Shown here piece after piece: positions 10,289 through 20,800 of a DNA stretch of 64,000 nucleotides; position 1 is the first letter of the stretch; each line of letters begins with the position of its first letter. This stretch comes from Amphimedon queenslandica. Lineage: Eukaryota > Porifera > Demospongiae > Haplosclerida > Niphatidae. The stretch covers positions 298,274-362,273 of the forward strand of contig NW_003546251.1 of the NCBI RefSeq assembly GCF_000090795.2, read 5' to 3'. A model generated the notes under the pieces. That model ran no database searches, was not told where the DNA came from, and saw only the letters and a program-made list of their open reading frames with translations. The translations under genes were made by a program, and so were the position numbers.

Positions 10289-12364
10289 CTAAGTTTTTGA
10301 AGTTGAGCTACTAATATTTGATTTACTCTTTAACCTCTTTCTTAATACCGGCTTCCTTTTTGACACAAAAGACATCTTTCTTTTGTCATTTCTTAAGTGA
10401 CGCGAAGGCCTAGAGGGACAGTGCTGCTTCTTGTGATCGAATGCTCCACATACAAAACAACCAGACTTCCTCCTAACATATCACACACAGACTAATGCTA
10501 TATTATAATCATTTCCTTACATTGACTTCTGCTGACAATCATGTTGTGATGGCTGGCAGGATTTGCATGTTAAGCAATGATCATGAGCTGAAGAGGAAGA
10601 GAGAGAGAGAGGAAGAGGGGGAAGGAAGATAAAGATGAATGTTGATCAATTATAGTGGCATGAGTCATTACTTTCTTTAACACAAGTACCACATTGATGA
10701 CAATGCTTATATGATCTTCCATCCTACAAATAAAAAAGAACTACATTAATACATAAAATTCTTTTGCTTACTTTTGAGGTGCAACAATCACAAATTGAGC
10801 AATGTTCATTCAAAGAGCTCACATAACGATTACACACTGAGCAATACCTAATAGCACATAGCAAACAAAAATTTAAGCCTCTCTCGATCTCTCTCTCTAA
10901 CTAACTTGTATCCTTCATCAGTAGGTAACACAAGACCGGGTAATGGAATATTAGTAAAGAAACGGACAGGAGAGGGTTTACCCTTCTTGCCATTGTCACC
11001 ATAGTAGCGATGGTTTCCATAGGTTACCTAGTAGACTGGATTAGACAGGTGGCATGGAGCGAGGACGGGAGAGAGAGAGAGAGGGTGTACCTGATAATCA
11101 AGCATAAGAAATGTAGGGAATGATTCAGTGACATGAACTTCATTGAAGTATGGAAACACAAGGAGAGTAGAACACTCTATTGCAATGAAGAAAGTATAAT
11201 GTGCATTAGAATAAACTCTGGCAAATAATTAGTATAGTTTTGATGCCGCCATGCATACATGTATAGTAGTTCTTCAATCAGAATTAGCTCCAATATAAAA
11301 CAGTACTGCATGTCATTATAAAACTCTTAATTGGTAAAAGATCATTACCGGTTCCTATTAAATTCCAAATGATGTCCACTCCAGTTCTCAATGCATTCAA
11401 TAGACCACCAAATGGAGGATCGATTATAAGTAAGATCCTATCTTGAGGCACAGACTCAATGAATCTCATTAGTGACTCCTTTCCCTTTCCTTCGTCATAA
11501 AAGAATCCGTTGAACATATTGAAGCGCTGAAACACTTCCCCTCCATAAAACTGATGCTAAAAATAATTACCAACACCACCATAGGAGGTTAAAGAAATAA
11601 TGCGCTTACAAATCTGTGATCAATATCAAGCAGGAAGCCTTTAATTCCAGCCCCTGCTAAAGCTTCAAAAATCCTTTTAAATAAAAGCATTATTTGTATA
11701 CATACATAAAGACATTGTATACTTTGGTGTCCCTAGACAAATGGCATGTGAAAAATTCAACCTCTTCATCTCAGATAGAATGAATGAGTGGGTTTTGTCC
11801 GAAAAGAAATATTGCTAAAAGTGTGGAATTAACTTTTTAAAACATTATTATTTTATGTACTGCTTGTCCTTTATTATCACTGGCTGGGTATAACAACAGA
11901 GTTGGTTGCTGTGCCTCTTCCTTTGTAATCCTCTCTCTATGTGAATGTTTGTTATGAATGTGTCCATCTTTATCAGTGGCATACAACAAGCTGCACTCTA
12001 TGCAGAAACTAATGGAATTGATTGGAGGAGCTGCACTACTACTACTAGATAAAGAAACAGTATGGGATTGAGTAAGTGAAGCCTGATACTCTCTATAGAG
12101 ACTCATGTAGTGCTCCCTCTTCTCTCCTGAGAGTGGCTGATCAGTGTAATGAAAGAACTGGCAGCCTTTTCTGTTTCGATGGACAGCGCAAGCATAAAAC
12201 TGTCTGCTGGTGTGCTTCTCTTGGTAATAGCGTCTGAATACTAATGTAGGACCTGGGATTGGTGTTTTTTAACTGTTGGTAAGGATAGGATTGTTTTTAC
12301 CATGAATACAGTATGGAGGTGAATCAGAGACAGCAAGATCACCTAGTTCCACTCTGGCAGCCAT
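10289..12364 (-). CDS. ZCCHC4: ZCCHC4-like 28S rRNA N6-adenosine methyltransferase
   Basis: Nucleolar/nuclear enzyme that installs m6A on large-subunit rRNA. The minus-strand reading starts MAARVELGDLAVSDSPPYCIHG at 12364 and continues PGPTLVFRRYY...RQFYACAVHRNRKGCQFF, the GRF-type zinc finger of ZCCHC4. The methyltransferase domain includes FNMFNGFFYDE and the catalytic tetrad in LLIIDPPFGGLLNAL near 11400. Further left, cysteine-histidine-rich exons (about 10470-10850) make the DHHC-like zinc cluster. The last exon has CFVCGAFDHKKQHC, a perfect C-x2-C-x4-H-x4-C zinc knuckle, then a basic tail ending SSTSKT at 10289. Intron limits in the middle were not all resolved. It is head-to-head with CCT7; both products serve the translation and folding machinery, though the pairing alone does not prove shared regulation. 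Confidence 0.88.
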
Positions 12365-12508
12365 GTTTTGGAGGGAGAGCTTTATGCGCATGCGTGAGTT
12401 TGACTTTTTCCCGGGTAGTCTAAAGTTATGAGCATGCGCAAAACTTCTATTCTTAACCCTTTTCTAACTAAGTTTTGCAGCAAGAATCTCTTACCACGTG
12501 TTGCCAAG
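12365..12508. promoter_or_regulatory. Putative bidirectional promoter, ZCCHC4 / CCT7
   Basis: 144 bases between divergent ATGs. It holds two related elements, tatgcgcatgcgtgag near 12384 and gagcatgcgcaaaac near 12432. TGCGCATGCG / GCATGCGCA matches the NRF1-type palindrome (GCGCATGCGC) typical of bidirectional housekeeping promoters. Confidence 0.6.
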
Positions 12509-13966
12509 ATGATGGTAAGTTCATCAATTCTCACCATCAAAATTATTGTTTTATTTATTTACACAGAAAGCACCTATTATACTGTTGAAGGAAGGGACTG
12601 ATTCCAGCCAGGGAAAGTCTCAGATTATTAGTAACGTCAATGCATGCGAGGCTGTAGTTGATGCTGTACGGTCTACACTTGGACCTAGGGGAATGGATAA
12701 ACTAATAGTTGACGGACACGGTATAAGCAAAAAATTAATAACGATATAATTAATTAATGGGCGGGGTAGTTGGCTGAGAAGCAAAGGGCGTCGTACCTTT
12801 AATTAGAAATTAATTATAATTCCCACTAGGGAAAACTACTATATCAAATGACGGTGCTACTATTATGAAGCTGTTGGATATTGTGCATCCAGCTGCCAAG
12901 ACTCTTGTTGATATCTCTTTATCGCAAGATGCAGAGGTGAATATATGGTTTAATTTAATTTGGGCAAAGATCATGTACTATAGTACAGGGTTATTTTGCC
13001 AAAAATGAAAAGGAGAATTAGCCGTTTTAATAACTTTTCCTGATGCATATACATGTTCTTATGCTGCATAGAAAGTTTGAACTGATTCCGATTAAAATTG
13101 GATTTTTTACGAATTTTTAAAGTTGCTCAAAAATCGGCCAATGTCCCTGTACTGTAGTACAGGGTCACGGACCAAATTTTGCCAAAAATGACTAGGAGAG
13201 AATTCTCCATTTTTATAACTTTTCCTGATACATATACATGTTCTTATGTTGTGTAGAAAGTTTGAGCTGATTCCGATTAAAATTGGATTTTTTACGAATT
13301 TTTAAAGTTGCTCAAAAATCAGGCCAAAGTCCCTGTACTGTAGTACAGGATCACGGACCAAATTTTGCCAAAAATGACTAGGAGAGAGTTCTTCATTTTT
13401 ATGACTTTTCCTGATACATATACATGTTCTTAAGTTGCATAGAAAGTTTGAGCGGATTCCGATTAAAATTGGATTTTTTACGAATTTTTAAAATTACTCA
13501 AAAATCAGGCCAAAAACCAAAGGCTAAAGTACTTCCTTTAAAAGAGCATTTTATAATTAACAAAATAATAGTTTATAAAGCTCCCTGCCTCTCCTATCTC
13601 TACAGGTCGGTGATGGTACTACCTCAGTGGTCCTCATTGCTGGTGAGATACTAAAGAACTGCAAGCCGTTTGTCGAGGATAATGTCCACCCTCAGATCAT
13701 AGTGAGGGGACTGAGGAGAGCAGCAGAGCTGGCACTGAGTAAACTGACTGAGATATCAGTACAAGTGAAGAAGGATAACCCAGAGTGAGTGAAAGGAGGA
13801 GAGCCCCTTTAATTATGAGAAATAATGAAATGAATAATAGTTGTACTACATGATAGAAAGTGTATTTATTAGTAGTATTTTTTTTTTTTTTTTTAGTATT
13901 TTTGGAATTTTTAAAGTTATAATAGTCTCAACACTACATCAGTTGCATGCATGGTCATTTTATAAT

Positions 13967-14003
<37 letters not shown>

Positions 14004-14359
14004 GTAATTCATGTAGTAGAGTGTTCATTTATTATTTTTATCTAATGTTTAGGGAGCAGAGACAGCTCCTGGTAAAATGTGCTGCTACTTCTCTGAGCTC
14101 GAAACTGATCGCTCGTCAGAAAGAGTTTTTCTCTGAGATGGTAGTGAACGCTGTTAGCTTGCTTGACGATATGCTCCCACTTAACATGATCGGAATCAAG
14201 AAAGTGACAGGAGGATCACTAGAGGTAGGAAAGGAGGAGAGAAGAGGAGAAGTTTAAAAGGTTTAGAATTGCATTAAGTGCTACAGTTTAAAATTTTTTG
14301 ATGGAAATCAGAATTATAATGTAATCCATTGACAATTTTTTAATCAGAAAAATTTGCTT

Positions 14360-14390
<31 letters not shown>

Positions 14391-16495
14391 TTATTATTAT
14401 TATTATTTAATTAGGAGTCCCAGTTGATAGCTGGTGTTGCATTCAAGAAGACATTCTCTTATGCTGGTTTTGAGATGCAGCCAAAGAAGTATCAGAATCC
14501 AAGGATAGCTCTCCTTAACATTGAACTGGAGCTTAAATCTGAGAAGGAAAATGCCGAAATACGCATCGACAATGTTGAGGTACGGTATACCTATTGGAAT
14601 TATCTCAACAAAATTTTATTATTTTTATTCAATTTTTTTGGCCACATTCTTGGTCAAAATTGTCCTAGAAAATAGAAAATTTTTTCCAGTTTTTAACTGA
14701 TAAATTATATCATTTTTGTGTTGTTGATATGTTGTTACAGGAGTATCAGAGTATAGTCGATGCCGAGTGGAGTATACTTTATGAGAAACTGGAGAAGATA
14801 GTCGCCAGCGGAGCTAAAGTGGTCCTTTCCAAGCTACCGATTGGCGATGTCGCTACTCAATATTTCGCTGACAGGTTTAGAAATAAATTAAAATAATACA
14901 ATACCATTTAATCTTGATGCATGCTTAGGCATCCTTTTTGAAGCTGTTCTTACTCTATTTTTTAAAAATTAATTATTAATGAATATGATTTTTAGGGACG
15001 TGTTCTGTGCTGGTCGGGTTGTTGAGGAAGATTTGAGGCGGACCATGAAAGCTTGTGGTGGCTCTATTCAGACTACAGTCAATAACCTCACCACTGATGT
15101 ATTGGGATCTTGTGAGTCGTTTGAAGAGCAACAAATCGGAGGAGAAAGGTTGTTATTATTATTATTATAAATGAATGTATAATTATATAAAATAATTATT
15201 ATTTCTTGTTAAGTTATGTTTTAGCTCTAAATTAATTTTCTCTCTTGTTAAAAAATGAATCTTCTTGTCTGTTCTTTTTTTTGTTGTGTAGATACAATTT
15301 ATTCAAAGGCTGTCCAGAGGCAAAGACGTGCACGTTCATATTAAGAGGAGGAGCTGAACAATTCATTGAAGAAACAGAGAGATCACTCCATGATGCCATC
15401 ATGATTGTGAGGAGAACAATAAAGAATGATGCAATAGTAGCTGGTAAGACAAAGAGAAAGAGTACTGAGCACAAGTCCCTGTACTATAGTGCTGAGTCGT
15501 CCAAATTTTGCCAAAAATGACTAGGAGAGAATTCTCCATTTTTATATTTTTATCTGATACATGTACATGTTCTTATGTTGTGTAGCAAGTTTGAGCCGAT
15601 TCTGATCAAAATTGGATTTTTTATGAATTTTTAAAGTTTCTCTAAAATCGGACAAAAATCCCTGTACTATAGTACATGGTCTCGGGCCAAATTTTGCCAA
15701 AATTGACTAGGAGAGAATTCTCCATTTTTATGGTATTTCCTGATGCATATACATGTTCTTATGTTGTGTAGCAAGTTTGAGCTAATTTCGATCAAAATTG
15801 GATTTTTTATGAATTTTTAAAGTTATTGAAAAAGTCATGCCCATGAAGCATGTTGTTGTGTATAGCTCTTACTTAGCATCCTTTGTGGAAACCCTGCTCA
15901 CTCAACTTGTGTTACAACCTGAAATGCTATGAACAATTGGTCAAACTGGTGCATAGATATAATCTCTCTCCCTTTCTCTCTCTTCCCTCCCCAGGTGGTG
16001 GAGCAGTTGAGATGGAGCTAAGCAAGTACTTGCGTGATTTCTCGCGGACTATAGCCGGCAAAGAGCAGCTCATCATAGCAGCTGTTGCTAAATCCCTTGA
16101 AGTCATTCCTCGTCAGTTATGTGACAATGCTGGCTTTGACTCTACCAACATTCTAAATAGACTGAGGCAGGCCCACGCTCAAGGTAACACGATGTATTCT
16201 TTAACAATCAATTGAAGATTTTTTACCTTTTTCTTTCTTTTTCTCTTGCTCTCCATTAGGTAAAATGTGGTTTGGTGTTGATATCACTCGTGAAGACATT
16301 GCTGATAATTTCTCTTCATTCGTTTGGGAGCCAGCCATTGTCAAACGTAACTCAATCACAGGAGCCATTGAAGCCGCCACACTCATCCTCTCTGTTGATG
16401 AAACCATTAGGAACCCAAAGTCATCATCTGACGGACCCCCAGGGGCCCTCCCTTCACGTGGGCGGGGAGGAAAGCCACGTAGAGACCTTCCCTAA
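12509..16495 (+). CDS. CCT7: T-complex protein 1 subunit eta (CCT7), 548 aa
   Basis: One of eight subunits of the cytosolic TRiC/CCT chaperonin, which folds actin, tubulin and WD proteins in an ATP-dependent ring. Eleven exons join in frame: 12509-12514, 12567-12720, 12830-12936, 13606-13784, 14053-14224, 14415-14579, 14741-14874, 14996-15148, 15292-15443, 15995-16183, 16260-16495. Residues follow human CCT7 closely: [15 protein letters not shown], the ATP-site TLGPRGMDK and GDGTTSVV motifs, [37 protein letters not shown] and [20 protein letters not shown]. Length 548 versus 543 in human. The first exon encodes only the two initiator methionines. Introns 3 and 9 are enlarged by the intronic core repeat; all others are short. 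The C-terminal tail is glycine/arginine-rich ([12 protein letters not shown]), as in other eta subunits. Confidence 0.97.
12957..13520. repeat. Intronic core repeat type A, three tandem units in CCT7 intron 3
   Basis: Three units of about 180 bp. Each has the sequence tttgagc(t/g)gattccgatt and ends in a near-palindromic linker ccctgtact(a/g)tagtacagg. Units differ by scattered substitutions. Confidence 0.88.
15466..15840. repeat. Intronic core repeat type A, two units in CCT7 intron 9
   Basis: Two type-A units in the same orientation as those in intron 3. The second linker (15660-15679) reads ccctgtactatagtacatgg, one change from the perfect palindrome. Confidence 0.85.
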
Positions 16496-17145
16496 TATAA
16501 TATTGAACTGTATTTTGATGATTTCAGTTGTTGAGGATTACATGTATTATTATCATTATTATTATTATTAGTATGATAGTTGATGTTTTGTTTTGAAAAT
16601 GGGTTTTCCAATAGATGCTACTTTTAATTAAATGTGCTGTATGTGCATGCATTTACGTAGTGAGGAAAGAAATAATTTTTTAAGTGCAAGTATAATATTT
16701 GTTAAACTGTTAATTGGAGGGTGCCAGAAAAAATAATCTCTGCAAGTCACTTGTTAACACCTCAAGGTGTTAACAAGATGCTAATAAGGTGTAAACAGTA
16801 TATTAACAAGGTGTTAACAAGATGCTAATAAAGTGTGAACAATATATTAACAAGGTGTTAACAAGATGCTAATAAGGTGTGAACAATATGTTTAAAAGGT
16901 GTGAACAAGCTAACAAGGTGTTAAAAAGGTGTCAAAAAAATTTTTTTAAATGAGCAACTTGTGCATAATTATTTTTTTGCAACATTGCAACAAAAATATT
17001 TTCTGTCATTTCTGCTCTTTTAATTATAGAGACATCTTTAATTTATTTGTTTTAAAAATAAAAATAATTTAATAATTATAAGGAATATAATAATATCGTC
17101 GGAGTTATAATGATAATAAAGAATTAACACAATGAAACGGTCTAT
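16496..17145. repeat. Intergenic spacer with a 44-bp minisatellite (16750-16935)
   Basis: Convergent 3' ends of CCT7 and the SNM1A gene. From 16750 to about 16935 a roughly 44-bp unit (ggtgttaacaagatgct, then aataaggtgtgaacaat) is repeated about four times with decay. The array opens with a perfect 13-bp inverted repeat, CTTGTTAACACCT and its complement, separated by two bases (16750-16777). The rest is AT-rich with no gene evident. Confidence 0.8.
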
Positions 17146-17767
17146 TCAGTTTTTTCTAAATTTATCTAAAGTCGCTTGGACTTTCACTCCTTTGTTTCCA
17201 TGACAACGTTCCTGTATCCACTTGGCACACTGTGACTCAGCAGTTCTCCTAGCAGTGGCCCCTCCAACTGTTGAAATGACTCGTTGAGGACTCAGACTTT
17301 GAACGAAAGTCCTAAGCTCCGAGAAACTGCTATGTTCGCTGTATGGGACACCTTATAAGGTCATAAATAAGTAATTATTAATAAGGAGGCACACCCACTA
17401 CTTACCGTACATGGTGACCACGCCTCTCACAACTGGTCTAATGTCTTGCAGTGAGTTGTGTTTGGTAGTTGCCGTCCAGCCAGTTGGTTTGAAAGCCAGT
17501 ATGGAAGTATAGTGAGTTGAATAATGTCGAAGATATAGAGTGAGTTCCTATAATAGAAAAATAAAATAAAATGATGGATTTATTAAGAAATTCAGTACAT
17601 ACATGTACATTGTACATGTATTATAGCCAGATTATGAAAATACATACTGGTAAATACATATATCATTATACTATTCTTATTATTATCTACCCCTCCATCA
17701 GTGGTAGATGGTTTTATTTAACTTTGTTTTTATTGTACATGTAGTCTCCTTTTCTGTTAATTAATTA

Positions 17768-17813
<46 letters not shown>

Positions 17814-20800
17814 CATCACTTACCTCTACATTCATTTTATTCAGTGACATTACATGTATTGGTGAGGCCAATGGTGAATGGCAATTAACTACTGACATGA
17901 TCTCCTTTGATTCTAAACACTGAAGTATCTTGTACCTCTCCTTGCTAACATAACACTGGCAGCCTAATGAGTTAGCAATAGCTAGGGAAAGGGAACTCAT
18001 TTCAATCATTATTATTATTATGTTTAACTAATGTATGAATTCAAAATCTCCCATCTACATGGACTAATAGTAATATATACATGCATAATACTAGCCTTAC
18101 TTGATACTAGTGGAATAGTAAAATTTTAAAGTTTGCTAAAAAAAATTGGGCCAATGAATGACCAAAGGCTTTGGTCATTGGCCCGACTTTCAAGCAATTA
18201 ACTTTAAAAATTCGTGAAAAATTCAAATTAGATTGAAATCAGCTCAAAATTAATTTGCAACATGAGAATGTGTATATGCATCAGAAAAATTATAAAAATG
18301 GAGAATTCTCTACTTCATTTTAAAAAAAATTCGACCAAGGACTAAAGGCTTACAGCCTTGAGTATTTTCAAAAAATGGCCCGTTTTTTAAAATGACCATA
18401 ACTTAAAAATTTTTTATCGGAATCGACTCAAAAGTTTCTACACAGCATAAGGACATCAATATGTATCAGAAAATGTAATAAAAATTGGGGGTGATTTCGG
18501 AGCCATTTTTCGGAAAAACCAGCTCGTTTTAAAAATGACCATAACTTGAAAATTTTTCATCGGAATTGGCTCAAACTTTCTACACAGCATAAGGACATCA
18601 ATATGCATCAGAAAATGTAATAAAAATGGGGGGTGATTTCGGAGCCATTTTTCGGAAAAAACCATGGGCTATAGCCTTGGGTATTTCTCAAAAAATGGCT
18701 CGTTTTTAAAAATGACCATAACTTGAAAAATTTTGATTGGAATCGACTCAAACTTTCTACACAGCATAAGGACGTCAATATGTATCAGAAAATGTAATAA
18801 AAATTGAGGGTGATTTCGGAGCCATTTTTCGGAAAAAACCATGGGCTATAGCCTTGGGTANNNNNNNNNNNNNNNNNNNNNNNNNNNNNNNNNNNNNNNN
18901 NNNNNNNNNNNNNNNNNNNNNNNNNNNNNNNNNNNNNNNNNNNNNNNNNNNNNNNNNNNNNNNNNNNNNNNNNNNNNNNNNNNNNNNNNNNNNNNNNNNN
19001 NNNNNNNNNNNNNNNNNNNNNNNNNNNNNNNNNNNNNNNNNNNNNNNNNNNNNNNNNNNNNNNNNNNNNNNNNNNNNNNNNNNNNNNNNNNNNNNNNNNN
19101 NNNNNNNNNNNNNNNNNNNNNNNNNNNNNNNNNNNNNNNNNNNNNNNNNNNNNNNNNNNNNNNNNNNNNNNNNNNNNNNNNNNNNNNNNNNNNNNNNNNN
19201 NNNNNNNNNNNNNNNNNNNNNNNNNNNNNNNNNNNNNNNNNNNNNNNNNNNNNNNNNNNNNNNNNNNNNNNNNNNNNNNNNNNNNNNNNNNNNNNNNNNN
19301 NNNNNNNNNNNNNNTAAACTGACCAGAGAACACACCATTAGAGATGGTATAGTGTACTCAGTCAAGCCACAGGTACGGTCCTCACTATCTTCTAGTAGAG
19401 AATGTGTGGGTTAGTTTCTACTACTGGCTCCATCCACAGGAGCAAATGTTTATAAACAATGTCTACCAGTCCAATCCCTTATGTAAAGGTTTAGACAGGG
19501 AGAGAGTCACAATGATAGATTATATGATGTGTGTGTGTGTGTGTGCATTGGTCAATATGTGAAGTAATGGCTGCTTCCTTTAGTAAGAGATAATGAGAGG
19601 ATAATAAGGTAGCAGCTGGTATAAATAAAACTTCCCTCTCAATCTCTATTCGTACAGATGACATTCACTAATACTACAATACAGTGACTTGGTATAATTG
19701 CACTTTCATAAGACACATATATAGACATATCTGCCCACATAAAAAGAAATAGAGAGAGGGACAAAAAGAGAGAGAGAGAAAGAAAGAGAACAAAAGGTAC
19801 AGGCTAGACACAAAACATGTACGTGTATTATACAGGCAAAGATACATGTACATGTGTGAAAGGAAGCATTAGATACATGTACATTAATATAGAAACATCA
19901 CTAGTACTCTCTCTTAAATCTTTCTCACACCTCCAGCTGCAATACTACATGTACATTTCTAGCTTTCTCACACTTGGAGCTGTAGCTCTGTACATTTCTC
20001 TCATAATGTGATATTAGAATAAAGAAAAGATTAAAAAGAATAAAATTCCCACTTATCAAGATGTGAGACTGCTATCAGACCAGAGGAGGACCAAGAAAGA
20101 GGTAGTTGGTTTAGACATGTTATCTTGATCTAGCTAGCTCCAGTCAAAGAGGAGGAGGCAATGACCTCTTTACCAGCTCAAATTCAAACACACACAGAGA
20201 GCTAGTGCTTGAATGTGAATTAGGGGTGGCTGAAGATGAGAAATGACTTTAAAAGACTTTCAGAGAAATACATGTACATGTATATGCACATACATGTACA
20301 AATACACACACATATAAAGGACATGACATGCAGCCACACAACAAACAGGGTTTCATCATTTTATAATGATACAGGAATACTTGTATATCCTATGCAATTA
20401 CATGTATGTAAGACAGGTCAGTTTTAAAAAGGGAGAGTGAGAAGCAGCTGCTAGGTACATGTATGTACATGTGCATGTATATAGTTAGTGAAGGGTTTCA
20501 TTCACGTGTCATGAGGTACGTGTACTGTATGATGGAGTATGACAGAGCATGTGGGGATAAACACGTAAATATGGAGGGGAAGTAAACAGAGGGACACCTG
20601 CTGTTTTATAATTACACAGTATCTAATAGTAGCTAGCAAAAGGAAGAGTTGGTTTCAAATTCATACGTGCCACCTGCTACCATATTATGCTCTCATTATC
20701 TATCTCTTACTAAAGGAAGCAGCCATTACTTCACATATTGACCAATGCACACACACACACATACCATCATATAATCTATCATTGTGACTCTCTCCCTGTC

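Noticed and set aside
17146-17175. QATLDKF near the SNM1A C-terminus as a second PIP box
   Set aside because: Lacks the paired aromatic residues of a PIP box; the QMKLDTFF site in exon 1 is the better candidate.
18456-18665. 69-residue frame with repeated [11 protein letters not shown]-type phrases
   Set aside because: It is a translation of tandem type-B repeat units; the same core occurs reversed and frameshifted elsewhere, so no coding constraint is seen.
18775-19414. Open frames made mostly of unknown residues
   Set aside because: They span the run of Ns and carry no information.
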